DNA of 64,000 nt from Chloranthus sessilifolius (taxonomy: Eukaryota; Streptophyta; Magnoliopsida; Chloranthales; Chloranthaceae), in the NCBI GenBank assembly GCA_021018995.1, contig CM037595.1, positions 95,120,491 through 95,184,490 on the forward strand. The letters are read 5' to 3'. This document shows, piece by piece, positions 33,599 through 47,545 of this stretch. A model generated the notes under the pieces. That model was not told the DNA's origin, ran no database searches, and was given only the letters and a program-made list of their open reading frames with translations. The translations under genes were made by a program, and so were the position numbers. Each line of letters opens with the position of its first letter. Within the stretch, counting starts at the first letter, position 1.

Positions 33599-36450
33599 TG
33601 TTAAAATCTTTTCGATGCTCAACACCATTAAAACTTTAAAAATGATAGACATAATTATAATTACACTAACAGTGACTATATACCACTAGATAGCACTAAA
33701 AAATATGTCACTATACTTCTACAATATATTAAATATTTTAACCATATATCACTAACTATTCTTTGTGAATTACGTCATGATCATATGTCTGATAAATCTA
33801 TAACCATATGTCTGATAAATCTATAACCATCGTCTTTGAGAATTACGACATGACCATATGTCACAAAAAAAAATTCATCATGAACTATGACCATATGTTA
33901 CTAACTAATCTCCAAAGACTTAACTCGAACTTAGGGACAAATTCGAATTAATTAGAGTGTAAGTAATATGCAAACATTCACTCTATGGGACAGCCCGATC
34001 GCATTGTCTCAGTATCACCTTTGGGCAGAAACTTCGACATGCAGTTTGCTTTCCAAGATTGTGTTTGAGGAAACACGTATAGACTTAATCACTCGTACCG
34101 TATGTTTGATCTAGACTCTCCATCAGCTTTGGCCAGAAAGATTGTCATTCTCTCCCTTACGCACTTATGACCATTCTATTCACCCTACTTATATGAAATT
34201 TCTAAATCAGCTTTGGCCAGAAATTAGAAACTTCATAGAAACATGCGCCAATCTGATCTTAATAAGACACAAGTATCAAGATTCAAAAAATCACACAACC
34301 TACATAGGTGGTCACCTTTGGGCAAACCTCGACTTATTTCAGCTACGTACTCTTGAACGATCGTTTTACCGGTCTACCTTGATCCCTAGGGTACGACTTA
34401 AATTTCATTCAACTATATCAAGTCTGATTCAAGGTTTCAAAAACTCATTTTCAGATATATGCATATCTTGTTAATTAATCTACTTTTGAAAGATAAATTA
34501 ATGTCATGCATTGCAATTAATGAATAAATTAATCAAAATCAAATAGTTATAAGATACATACGCATTAAGTGAACAAGTTATCTATAATCATCAAACTATG
34601 ATTATGTGAGCATGAATGTCACATCTAGTCAACACGACAATAAAGCATTGAAAAGCACACATGATTTTTACCTTGAATCGGATATGATATGTTGAGAACA
34701 ATCAAACAAAATTAAATCTCATTTATGAAAATTACGACACTAGGAAAGATCATCACCGTTGGACAAAAAAACCTTTCAAAGTAGCCAAATCTAACTCATG
34801 TGGTGGGTAAGTGCCAAAATTAATAATAATCATGGGTAACATTATATAAGTGCCGGCGTTAGTGCTAGAGCACAACCTTTAATACCCAACCCTATATTTC
34901 CTCGCAAAACCTAACTTTAATTAAAAGCACTCAAATACACAATAATTATCCAATTAAAAATTAACAAAAAGACGTCAGGTCATGAAAAAGTCACAACAAA
35001 GAACTCCTTTTAAAAAATATACCTCAAAAATAAATTTGAAATATCCAAAAAAGTCAAAATCCATATCTAATGTCCGAAAATTGGACCTATAAATAGTCCA
35101 TAAATGATCCGAAAAGAATAACGAATAATATGGGTCAACATGGGCCTTAAGGACAAACGGATTGTGTCTAACGGGCCGAATCAGGTCATAAACCATGAGC
35201 CCAAAATGGACTGGACCAGACCATGAGTCAAGATTAGCTCATGACCCAAGTCCGATTGTCAATCGGGTCGAGTCATAAATCAGGCCTGACCAGACCTTGG
35301 GCTGGATCGAGACCGGATCGGACCCGATCCATCGTGTAGAGAAGGGAGACGCACGGGCCTTCTCCCCTCAAATATGGCTCAATACAATTGAAAAGGGCAC
35401 TAAAGTGAGCCATTAGTGATTTATGCACGACTTCCATATTTAGATGCAATATAGAAAATATGAGCAATAGATGCCACATGATTATAGTTGCACAATCTAC
35501 ACTGCCCTCAATTTTTAAATCTCTCTATCTCTACACAGGATTCTTGTGGTAATGCTGCCATGTATTTACAACTGTAATACTTTATAAAGAGAAGGGTGAG
35601 TCATAACATGGTTATAAAGAACCCTCTTAGCCAACTACTCTATCACACGCTGACACCACATATTTCAAGGAAACTTATCCCCATGCAATTCAGATCTTGA
35701 CAATACCCTGCCCTTCTAGCTAGCTAAAAAGTGTGAAATTGTAAAATATAGTACCAACTGTATGGAACTGAAGCCCAATCGCATCTTCATTAAATACGTT
35801 GGCAAATTTAGAGGTAACCCAAGCCTTTTTCGATTTTGACCTATTAGAAACAAGACGCGCATGGGAGACTATCCATGAGAGGCGCAGCGAGCTCTCTTAT
35901 GAATCCATGAGACGCGATCATGGAGTATTATTATTACATGTGTTACCTTTTTACTAGGTTTTTAATTTATCTTCTATTTGAACGATCGTGATTCATGAAA
36001 ACCAAAAAAAATTTAACGATCGTGTGATAAAGCCAATCTTGCTCTGATACCAATTGTTAGAAATTTTAAGATCTAGACTCAAATCACACGATCAAAATAT
36101 ACCTTTGCAAGAGTAAGCGTACCTTGTATTTATTATCGGGTCGCCGCGTTAGCGATTTCCTTGATGAAAAACGATGATCTTTGCTAGAGAATCCGAACCC
36201 ACGTTACCTCTCGTCTTCTCTAAGTTAACCTGTAGATGGGAATGAGCTAGAGTTTAGAGGAAGAGGGGACGGTGGTCTCCTTATATAGTCACTTCTCTTT
36301 CCTAACCCATCAAGAAAAGAGAGTGGAGACATATCACTTATATTAGAAAACTACTTCCTATCACCTCGAGAAACGTGTGGTCAAAAGTCCAACCCAATTT
36401 TTAATGGAAACCCAAAGATGGGTTAAAGTGTTAACCACAAAAATCTAATA
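33599..36450 (-). mobile_element. 2.85-kb non-autonomous LTR element
   Basis: It starts TGTTAAAATCTTTT and ends AAAAATCTAATA, flanked by a perfect ATATG duplication (33594-33598 and 36451-36455); copy A carries the empty site near 19550. At the right are an LTR (36055-36450, beginning TGTTAGAAATTTTAAG) and a primer-binding site (GCTCTGATACCA, 36041-36052), in the same layout as the copia element. The interior (about 34640-35340) is related to that copia leader, including the GTTGGACAAAA blocks, but no pol gene is present. The left LTR resembles the right one only at its tip. Confidence 0.7.
36055..36450 (-). repeat. 5' LTR of the non-autonomous element
   Basis: It is bounded by the tRNA-iMet primer-binding site on its left and the ATATG target duplication on its right. 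It contains ACACGATCAAAATATACC and a TATA-like TTATATAG near 36280. Confidence 0.65.
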
Positions 36451-36599
36451 ATATGTAGACAAATATATACGGTAAATATATTTACTTGTCAATCTTTAGT
36501 ATCGTTAGCTTCTTTTCTTATTATGTCATTCTGCTTAGGACAATCCAAATGTAGTGCGTGTGCAACCTACACACAAATAGTATCGCTAGCTTAATATAT

Positions 36600-36636
<37 letters not shown>

Positions 36637-36643
36637 GTATGTC

Positions 36644-37498
36644 TAGGGTTGCAATAGAGCCGAGCTAGCTTGACAGCTCGGCTCGATTCAGTCTGAAAAT
36701 GAGAGTTTTTGCTCTCTTAAGCTCGGCTTGAGAGCCAATGTAGAGCTTTTTATTTGACGCTTGATTGAAGTAGAGCTAAGCTAGAATTGAGCTAGTAAAG
36801 CTCGGCTCGGCTTCATTAATAATATATAATACTTTTATATGATAACGTATATTATATATAATTTTGAAAGTGCTTTTAAATTTTTCCCCTTGTAATAAGA
36901 TGCATCTAATTATTACTTTATAATGGATAGATCTGTAATTAATATATAATCCTTATGATCCTCTATTGAATTGAAGTTTGAGTTTTTTTTCTCCTCTCTA
37001 TCGCTCTCTTTCTCTTTCTGTGCAACTATTAAAGTTCTTTCTCACTCGTCCCAATGAACAACCACTAGCATGGAAATTGATCAATCAATTAACACATGCT
37101 ACCAACCCTTATGCTCTTAAACAATATTTGGCACGTTAAATCTAAACACCTTTTTACTTTTCAAAATTTAAACATTTTTTTCTCCAATCGATCCATTAAA
37201 TCCAAAAGGAATAAGGGATTAAAAGATATTAAGGCTTTCATTTATAAATTTCATTAAATCTTTCATCTATTAAAAAAAGAAGATATTGTTTAAAACAACA
37301 TTAGGAAAAAATTTATAATAAAACTTATTTAGTTCGAAGTCCAGCTCGGCCCGACTCGAGCTCAATAGAGCCGAGCTAAAGCTCATACTTTTTAGGCTCG
37401 AAAGGGCCTAGAACCAAGTTCCAGCTCGGCTCGTATAAGGTAGAGTCGAGCTAGAGCTGACCCAAGCTAGAGCTCGGCCTAGCTCGATTGCAACCCTA
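36644..37498. mobile_element. hAT-type element, GAGCTCGGCTCGA family (copy B)
   Basis: It begins TAGGGTTGCAATAGAGCCG and ends GATTGCAACCCTA. It aligns with 19810-20664 at the same place in the duplicated segment, so it was inserted before the duplication. Confidence 0.85.
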
Positions 37499-38283
37499 GG
37501 ATTGTGAATTTGAATGTATATGCTAGATATACACAATTTCTCAGTATTATTTTTGTATATATATTTGCTCAATGTAGTATTTAATGTTATCGCTTATATT
37601 TAAAATTATTCAATAATAAATATTTTATATATATAACAAAAAAATTGCTAATGTTCCAACTCCAGATCTCCACCCAGCATGGCTCTTGCCTGTTGGGGCT
37701 ATGGCCAACCATGTTAAAACCCACCAGGGCTAGGGCAGGGCCATGCAAAGCTCAGTCCAGCCCTTGTCGCAGACCTAGTTCATATAGACAAAGAATCAAG
37801 CTTAAAAGAGGATCCAAACTAACGGGCTGGTTCCTAATTGGGCTTTATGAGGCGGTTCATGCGTCCAATAGATAATCATGTCGAGGTTGGGTCAACCCAT
37901 TTACGAATTGAACCTATATAACGCTAGATCATTTTCAGCCCATACCATGGGATGGCTTTAAAGGTATCAATGGCCAGATCGAGTCGGTTTCGGTCCAAAC
38001 TTTTATCGGACCAACTCTTATTCAGGACTTGGGAGCCTACCCATACCTGGCCGGGATGGTTAATCGTTTCGAGCTGGTCAAGGCCACTTATGTGTGAACT
38101 ACTAGGTGATCACCTAGTATTTCACTTCCATATGTGTTGCCAAGTATACTAATGACATGCCATTAAATACATATGTGAACTAATATACGGTAGTTGATTA
38201 ATTGGATTATGTTCACATATGTATAGATCTATAAATGGTTTATAATAATCGTAACTCTCTCTCAGGGCCGGTCATGGGCCGAG

Positions 38284-39235
38284 TGTGACGGGGCCAATAC
38301 TCGAGCTTGCGGCGTGGTACGTGTGGCACGACATATGGTGCCAGGAGGGCACGCGATATGGGGCCATGTTGGCCTTGCGACGTGGTCACGCTGCGAGGAC
38401 GCGACACGGTCGCATGAGGGTACGACGTTTTGCGTCACGGTCGCGACACGGACGCAACATAGCCAAGGTGGGCTAGCGATGCATGAGGCGTTGCGGTATG
38501 TCAAACCAATAGGTTTGAGGTCCTCCTGCCATTCTGGCTGAATGACTGTTTTACCCTTATATAGGGGAAGGGAGCTTGAGAGGGCCTGCGCTGCGAGGGG
38601 GGCGGCGAAGTGTCTCCTAGGCCTGAAAGGGTGGGCCTAGGACGTCGACGCAGCGATGCCGTGTGGAACCCGAGGGAGGTTGATGTATGGCACCGGACTA
38701 CGCGTCGCGGTGCATACGGCTGGGCAATCTCGCGAGACTACACCAAGGCGCTGCGTGGGACTCAGTTGAGCACGACAGCATGTGGGCTAAAGATGAACGT
38801 GTGCTAGTAATTCGGAACGCACACGAAGGCAAGCTGCGTGGGACTCAGTTGGGCACGCGAGCGCGAGGCACAAGGCTGTGGGCTTGGTTCGGCAGGTGAG
38901 GGAGGTACTAGTGCAGTGCACAGGGTGAAGCTTGAACAGGCCAAGTTAGCGCAGCGGTGCAGATTGGCGTGTCGTAAGGGACACGATGAGCCGAGTGGTA
39001 AGCCGTGAAACAGAAGCAACCATGTTGGGAGGAGTTCCCATCCTCTAGGCGGGTGGTATTAGAGCTGATGTGCAGAAGGGTTGACTTCGTTGCACGCGGT
39101 AGCGAAGCACCGCGCGGGTTGAAAGCGCGCCGAAGGACGCCCTCGCGACGATTGTTATCAGAAGTAGGCTGACCTAGCGAAGCGTGCGTTAGGTGCCGCA
39201 CGGGACTGAGGTTGCGGAAGTGCGACCCCGTGACA
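38284..39235 (+). repeat. 5' LTR of the GC-rich element
   Basis: Near-perfect inverted tips TGTGACGGGG / CCCCGTGACA. Its first 390 bp align with 39587-39968, but the two differ strongly around 38365-38455 versus 39665-39730, so one was partly replaced or rearranged. Confidence 0.75.
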
Positions 39236-39238
39236 TTT

Positions 39239-39249
39239 TGGTATCAGAG
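39239..39249 (+). promoter_or_regulatory. Primer-binding site of the GC-rich element
   Basis: TGGTATCAGAG, matching initiator methionine tRNA, three bases after the LTR tip. Confidence 0.75.
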
Positions 39250-39586
39250 ACAAGTTCGATCTAGAAGCGATGATGCTATGAACAAACTAGTGCGGAGGCA
39301 CGCGATGTGGTGTCAAGAAGACACGCGACATCCTCGAACGAGTGGTGCGGAGGCACATGATGTGGTGTCAAGATGGCACACAACATCCCTGAGCTAGTTA
39401 ATAGGTGAGGGCCTTGGGACAGCAGAACCAAGTTGACCCGACCGGGGTGACAGTGGGGAGCTTGTGGGAAGATGCGGGCCTAAGAACTAGAATTGTGTTG
39501 CTAACAAGCTGGGAGGAGTTGGCGGGGTCAGTTCACTATGTTCATGCGTCAACGAGGACGTTGACATTTTATGGAGTGGTGGAGGA

Positions 39587-39968
39587 TGTGACGGGGCCAA
39601 TACTCGAGCTTGCGGCGTGGTGCGTGTGGCACGACATGTGGTGCCAGGAGGGCACGCGACATGGGGCCTGGCGAGCGACATGTCGCATGAGGTGCGATGC
39701 AGGCGTCCGCAGTCGCATAACTGCAGACGCAACATAGCCAAGGTGGGCTAGCGATGCATGAGGCGTTGCGGTATGTCAAACCAATAGGTTTGAGGTTCTC
39801 CTGCCATTCTGGCTGAATGACTGTTTTACCCTTATATAGGGGAAGGGAGCTTGAGAGCTATTCCCCCGCACACGGGGCCTTGCGTTGCCAGAGGGGGCGC
39901 AAGTGTCTCCTAGGCCTGAAAGGGTGGGCGTAGGACGTCGACGCAGCAATGCCGTGTGGAACCCGAGG
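39587..39968 (+). repeat. Truncated 3' LTR of the GC-rich element
   Basis: It repeats the first part of the 5' LTR (through GCCGTGTGGAACCCGAGGGA) and then changes abruptly to AGATATTCAAGGATTCC, the sequence of copy A at about 22920. Confidence 0.75.
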
Positions 39969-41260
39969 GAAGATATTCAAGGATTCCACTAGCCCTAGAT
40001 TTATAAAGTCCCTCCCTTTAATCAAATAAAAAATAACCTGCAATCTTCTACCCTTATTTTACTACAAGCAGAATAAATCGAAATAAATATGATTGCAGAC
40101 TCACGCATACATTATCTAGACCACTATGATACATTCATGAATTGTGTGCAAAGCATAACAGATTAAGAATCAACAATCATAACATGTTAACCTAGGGCAT
40201 CCTAGATCAGTCTACAAGATCAATCTAAGTTTGAGATCACACTTCCAGGCTCACAGATCTACAAGATTTATGAGTCTATGTGAATTTCAACGAGAAAATA
40301 ATATGCAGTAACAACAATATAGCCCTATGATTAAAGATTGTAATAAAAATTGAAATAACTAAGGGGAGATCATTTACACATCTAGGGTTCGCTTTCTCCT
40401 TAAATGAGTGGTTTAGCCGCTCATTTTCGATTCACACGCAATGTACAAACTCAAAGCCATCAACATAATTCTTCAATTAACAAAAGTTTGAATCTTTTTG
40501 GACAAGATTTGAAACCTTACAATGCTTTAAAAGGGAAAAACTTACAAGATAAGATGAACTATGCATAAAGAAGATCTAAAGTGACTAAAGAAAACGATTA
40601 AAGTCTAAAAATTCAAGATTACAATGCCGATTTATCCACCCTAACTTTAAAGAAATGAAAAACTAGAAGAAATACTAAAGGTGGTCGACCTTAAACATCT
40701 CTTTGTTTATATAGGGCGCTGCTTGGAAGATTTCTATTTTAAGGTTGATCGATCGAATTCAAATTATCGATCGATTGATTTTAAAATAAGAAATTAGCAG
40801 TCAAAAACTACTTAAAGTTGATCGATCGAATCTCATTTTCCGATCGAATGAAATTAAAATAAGATTTGTGCGGCTAAAGTCTCATAAAATCCATCGATCA
40901 AATCAAAGGTCTCGAACGATCGATTTGGACTAGGTTCTTCTGACGCATTAAAAAGTTTATCAGTTGATCGATTGGATTTACTGCCTCGATCGATCGAGTT
41001 TAAACTATATCTTTTGAGCAATTATTCCTTCTCAGCATTGATCAATCCAAGGATAGATTGATCAATTCTTCACTAGTTTCAGTGCTTCCGATGGCTCCAA
41101 GGTTCAATGTTCTTATGTTGTCCTTATGTATGCTCTTTTATGCTTCTGAAAGATCCAACGGTTGAAAATACCTTAAATCATCAAAACTATACAATAGCCG
41201 TCAGATTGCTTTCATCGGATAGCCAAGTGTCTATATTAGGGTGCGAAATATGATCATATT
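39969..41260 (-). repeat. Unclassified LTR-like repeat with GATCGATC array (copy B)
   Basis: It aligns with about 22918-24210. Minus-strand TATA CCTATATAAAC near 40710 is preceded by the motif array at 40744-41060. Its outer end was lost at the 39968 junction. Confidence 0.5.
40744..41060. repeat. GATCGATCGA motif array (copy B)
   Basis: The same array as 23695-24010, with individual words changed (for example TCGAACGATCGATT near 40912). Confidence 0.7.
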
Positions 41261-41318
41261 GCTTTCATCTGATCGGGTCCTGGCCAGAGATTTGTTTGAC
41301 CCAATCTTTTATATATAT

Positions 41319-41817
<499 letters not shown>

Positions 41818-42289
41818 CAAAGGAGAAATGTGCTCAGATGTAGAGATTTCTCTGAGCCCAACCAATGAGAAGCAGATACGTGGAAAGTGCTTTTGCATTA
41901 ACTCAGATTAGCCACAGCAGAGATATCTCTTAGAGATCTCACTGACAGAGGAAGGTCGAGAGGTAGATAGCGCAGGCAGCTACACTTGATAGAGGTAGGT
42001 AGCACATTCCAGCCCTATATATATATATAACTTTTTCTTATTAAATAACCTTAACTTAAAATAGTGATTTCAGGGTCATTATAGTTTCATTTTTTGCAAA
42101 TGACCTGTCAATTTTGATCTACTCGACGAGACTTGTCTGATTAAATTATTTTTAGAACTTTTTGAGAATGTTAAAGTGCTAAAAAATGGCAATGAAAGAT
42201 TTAATAGTAGTTTAAGTAATAAAAATTGTTAAAATATTATTGGTTAGATTATTCAATCCGTCGAATACATTAACAAATCTTTCAGAAAA

Positions 42290-43189
42290 GAGATCTGTCC
42301 GAATATAGTAACGATCCCGACACAAGAACGGCTTCAATCCCCAAGTGATTCTTCAATACCTTGCCTTCTTATGTATTCACCAAAGTTTCTCTCTTGAAAA
42401 CTCTCTCGAAGCTCTCTCAAAAGCCCTCCTAAATTCGTCCAAAAGTTTTCCCTTTATATAGAAGTCTCAAGCCCTACTTCTAATCCAAAAAAAAAATTGC
42501 CACAAACGGACTTTGCACGTAACCAACGTCACGGGTCGTTCAAGCGACAATCAAAGTTGCTTGAGCGACTTTCACCCGAGAAAATACTCTGCGTGAATGT
42601 GCACTAGTCGCTCGAGTGACTTTGGTTGTAGCTCGAGCGACTTTCACCCTAAATTTTGCCTTCCTTTAAGAGCTTACCTCACTCGAGTGGATTTGGTTCC
42701 CGCTCAAGCGACCCAACACTATGGTGTTGGGATAGAACTTAAATCAACATGCACGACATGAAACGTAGTATATAAGAGCACCACCGGATTTCAATTCCCA
42801 ACCGTTAGAGATCCGATCTCAACAAAAAATCAATACAATTCAGGGTGTGCATCCCACAATTAATGCAATGATAATAAATAAAGATAAAAATATTAAAATA
42901 ATAAGTTAAAAGATCATTTTAATTCAACCATGTTTTCTTTTGAACCTTCGAGAGTTTTCTTTTTCTGTTTTTAATAAATTTTCAAAATACTGGTAAGACC
43001 CTATCACATAAATAACTTAAAAACAAACCATGTATAATAAAAAGTAAGAGATTTGATCCCTTGATGAAAGATATTAAACACCTTAAGATGCAGAAACTTT
43101 ATTACATATTTTGTGAAAGGGTGCTAGTTGTTGAAGTTTATCCCCACATTGGATAAATTGTAGTAGCCCCACATTAGATAAATGGTGGT
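42290..43189 (-). repeat. LTR-like U3/R region with GTCGCTCGAGCGAC array
   Basis: On the minus strand a TATA box CTATATAAAGG (about 42451-42461) is followed by an AG-rich leader and preceded by an array (42533-42712) of GTCGCTCGAGCGACTTT-like words (at least seven). No coding sequence or second LTR was identified. Confidence 0.45.
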
Positions 43190-43469
43190 TGTCATGGCCC
43201 AGAATCCTAGCCGATCTCAAAGGCCTAAAATTTCATGTTATGACACTGCACGCTTGTTAAGGTGATAAGCGAACTTACATATCTTACTAGATCTTATATA
43301 AAATGGGGCTCCTAAAAATCGTGAACCAAATTTTATTCTCATATTAAAAATTTCCCTTACAAAGCTTACATTGAGCTTACATTGAATTTTGAGTCCATTA
43401 TACAAAATGACCAAAAATAGAGGTACAATCAATCACAGAAAAATCTTTCCAAACAATTAATATATACCT

Positions 43470-43565
43470 GACATCGCCTAGCAGGTCAGCCAGGTTGTCA
43501 CCCTCATAATCCGTATCATCTTTCAATGCATCAAGTCCATCGGGAAGTATAGTCCATATCTTCAC
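43470..43565 (-). other. Degraded acidic exon-like frame (LTR family copy 3)
   Basis: After AACAGCTGTAG the sequence reads GT then EDMDYTS in the family phase. A shift then leads into a second frame with LDALKDDTDYEGDNLADLLGD. The acidic, Asp-rich character is kept but the frame is broken. Confidence 0.35.
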
Positions 43566-46500
43566 CTACAGCTGTTAGTTTTTTGTCGGTGAGTTTACTC
43601 AGTCACGTAAACTCAATGGGTTACACAATCGATCCATCACAATCTACCCAGATGATCGTGGGTGCAACCTTGTGAGTGAAGGTAAACCCTTTAAAATTTA
43701 TATAAACAGTATAATATAAGTTCTCATAATCATTGCATAACTATAAAACTATAAAACTGAAATAATATAACAAGATTTCAGTGTATATGCTGCTTTTAAT
43801 ATTTATCACTTTTCTTACTTGTCTTGTCAACTTAATTTACATGACATATCGAAAATCTTACTATTACTCCATACGCCTACAAGACGTACTTCATACTTAT
43901 ATTAATTAAACGATCTGTGTCAGGACCACTGCTAGAGCCTATCACGCGAGGTCCACGTATAGATAATCACCTAACCTACATATCATAACATAAACTACCA
44001 TCCTGTCAGATGAGGTTGTGCGCATAAAAATCAATGTCCCCATATGTCGAGACATTATTGTATAATATTGTCCTTAAGACCCGTCTTAGCTGCAAACGTT
44101 GAATCTTGCGGTGGCACGCAAGGCATGACACATGTAGAAACTTAATTCATGTTCAGCTGGCCTTCACAACATATCTTAACATATCATAACATTATTCAGT
44201 TCTTGGCTTAGGTCCCCACCCCGATTTCATACTTGTGTGGGCGTAAGTCCTCACTTTCTTAACATTTCGTAGCTTAACATATTCATATTCTATCTTTTCT
44301 TCACTTAATTTGAATGGGACACGATGGAATATGCTTCACTAATCAGGCTTTTCAATAGATGAGTTCCGTAGTAACCTAAATGTACTTCGAGTGGCATCTC
44401 ATATTACCATAGAGGGTTAGATCCATACATGGACGCCTGCATTCCAAGTTCCACATGACCGTGAAAGAAATCCCATTGTGACGAAGGCTTAAAAGTTGTG
44501 TGTCGTATCTTATTCTTCTTTTTTCATACATATGCCCTTACATACTTCTAAGTGATAAATGTCACACAATGCAGATGAAGCATAAAATAAGAAAACAGCT
44601 AACCACAATGGAGTTAATATTATTCGTAATATTTCAAATTATGATTCAAACACACCAATCAATCATAAGGAGATGCTAGAATTATTAATATCAAATCAGT
44701 ATCTATAAAAGGGTGAGTTAAACTGTAACTCTCAGATATTAGATTAAACTCTAAAACCTTATAAGATTAGGTTGTGATTGAAGATTGATTTTAGACGCCT
44801 CGCTCATCTTTAAAAGAGAGATAAAGGTGACGTACAATGAAGGTACAAGAGTTCTAAAATATACATCACAAAGTGATGTTAGATTGATCTCATTAGATAG
44901 GTCTTGTCGATCTTATGAAAATCGACTAGTCATTTGTGGAATTTAGTTAAGGATTGACCCTCGCATGACTTAACCAGTTTTAACTATCGGATTCCTTGTT
45001 ACACGATTTTCATGATGTATATATATATATATATAATATCCAATTTATATCAATCTAAACTTATAAATATATTCAGGGTATAGGATATTTCGGTCTCTCG
45101 AAGTTTTGACCCTTGATTTGGTCATTTGGACCCTTATCTAGAAAGTCATCGATTCAGGTCAAGATCATGTTAAACATGATTATTGAGGTATCTACACTCT
45201 CAAATATACACCTAACAAGTTATTCTATGTTTAGGAGCTCTGTTTAGGCCATTCCTTGAAGATTGGCTCGCAGTTTCTCAAAACACGCGTTTTAACTATA
45301 TTAGATATACGAGCCCATTAAGGATCTATAGTCTAGACGGGCCCCTAAAACCTATGGTCATTTGTGATGATTGGGGGTCTTAAATGACTCATATTATCGG
45401 TGGATCAGACTTTATGTGTGTGGGTAATAGCCTAATTTTACTAAAGTAAGTCATAAACCCAAAATTTACTGATGACACCTAATGACTATAAATCTTGCAT
45501 TTTGTAAATTTTGATATCTGTGAAGATTTTAAATCGGAAATTTTTTGTGAACCTAAATCAGTGAAAAGAAAACTTTTCCGCACACTAAACTTTTGTCGAA
45601 TGTTGCAGAATCCACATAAAATGACACCCAAGGTAATCTATAATAAGAAGGGCCCAAGTGTGAATTTAGGCAGCTTTTCTAAGCCATTGGATTTTATTGT
45701 GAGCGATCAAGCCTAACAACATTAAAATTTTCCAAACATTAGATTGGGTCCGCATTTGACTAATACATTAGTTTGACTAAAAATCAATCAAATAGGGGGT
45801 CAACAGGCTCCTTTATCCTAATTGTACACGACTTAAATTCCTTAATTTTCATGCTTTGAAAAGCGTGCTGATAGACACGATGAGATTATTTTGATCTGAC
45901 AAACTTGACTAAGCTTTTGTCGAGATCGTTATAAACCTGAGTGCGTGGGCTAATTCAGCTCGATTTTGAAAAATTCAAAGAGTCAAAGATGACTCAACAT
46001 TCCATTTGGCACACACATGCAACAGTCATGAGGCTTTTTCCATTTTTGAAGTGGCACTAAGGCCGAGGTATATTTATTTTCAAGAAGATCTAACCATCCA
46101 TTTTATAGATGGTCGGATGGTACAAGATTTGGCCTACGGCCTTAGACCAATAGTCCATAGTTTGGGCACAACAAGGGGGTCAAAGTGATCACCCGCCTAT
46201 AATTAAGTGTTAATAATTTTTTTTTCTTGATGGAACACTACACGTATAACGAGACAGACAATTAATTTATGATTAAAAATGACCGTCCAATGTGAAGTAC
46301 GCATAAAATTAAACGGGGTTATCCTACTGAGCCGAATCCAAAACATTCTCCATTAATGTAATTTGTGCGGTCAAAGTGACCCCTTTTATTACATGTAAGT
46401 AGTTAACAAATAACAGGAATAAAATTTCTGTCGAGTGTTAAAAAATTTCACTGATTTTGGGGACTTTGAAAATTGTAGATTATGCATGATAAAAGGTGAT

Positions 46501-47545
46501 TACAACCGTTAGATGGGTAGTACATCAGAGAGTATGGAGGGTCTCCCTACTGATATTATTCCGAGAAGGTCCATAGATCTGAGATCGGAAAGGCCAAACC
46601 ATGACCTTTACCTTGGTCTAAAACATGTGTGTTGTTGCATGTGTGCAATATTGTGCACTGCTGCAGCTGGGGGTCTTTGACCCCAATTTCGAGGCCTATA
46701 AGAGTTTATTCGCTGAATCACTTTCAAATGAAAAATGAAGGGTACTAGATACCCTACATTAAAGTTAGAGGGATTGACCATCGGGTCAGCCCTTTGACTT
46801 TTATGGCCTCTTGAAGCGTGCTAAAACTTATAAAAACCTTATTTTTAAGGTTCTTGTCAATCGAACGGGGTTGATTAACATTTATAGAGGCCACAAAATA
46901 GATCGAAGTAGAATCAAAAGGAAACTCACCTGTTGAAGCGTGCCAACGTGAGTTCGTGATAAAATACGTTGACGTAGATCGGTTCTCAACGCGCCAATAC
47001 AACTTGTAACCTATGATTTTAACCAAACGCTACCGAGACCACTACTATGGGTGGATATGGTTGTTTGTTGAGACTATGCGAAGGCTCCGAATGGTGCTCA
47101 GATGGTAGGCTACCCTTGGCGTCGATGTTAAGGGTTGTTTTCATGATTCTTTATTATTGTTGCAATGGCGAGAAAGGAGTTCGAGGTAGAAGGTATTGAT
47201 GGGATGGTGCTCGAGTTACAGCCGTAGTTAGTGATAAAAGTTTGTGGAAGTGAAGTACAAGTGATTTGGTGAAGGAGACAATTTTTTTGGTGAGGGGGAA
47301 TCCTTTAATGGATGTTGCATGAAGGAGATGGCAAGGGGCGATTAGTGAACGGTGGATTCACTTGCTCTCTAAGGAGAGAGAAAAGAAGAAGGGTAAAGAG
47401 AGGGGCTTAGAGAGGGTTTGGAGTTTAGGGGCTTCAATAGAGACAGAGGGGACAGTGAGAGAGAGACATAGAGTGAGAGACAGCATGGGCTGAGAGAGAG
47501 AAAGAAGGTGGATGGATGGCTGAGGAAAGTCTTAAAAGGAAAGAG

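Larger units (their letters stand above)
38284..39968 (+). mobile_element. GC-rich LTR element with 952-bp LTR and a 351-bp internal domain, 3'-truncated
   Basis: The 5' LTR (38284-39235) begins TGTGACGGGG and ends CCCCGTGACA. The primer-binding site TGGTATCAGAG (39239-39249) follows directly. The internal part ends in a purine run (GAGTGGTGGAGGA, 39574-39586), then a second LTR starts TGTGACGGGG at 39587. That LTR stops at 39968 after about 380 bp, where it joins copy A-like sequence. It has no coding capacity and strong GC contrast to its surroundings. Confidence 0.8.

Noticed and set aside
38262-39779. Several 60-110 codon frames in the GC-rich region
   Set aside because: They lie in LTR sequence, occur on both strands and share no domain.
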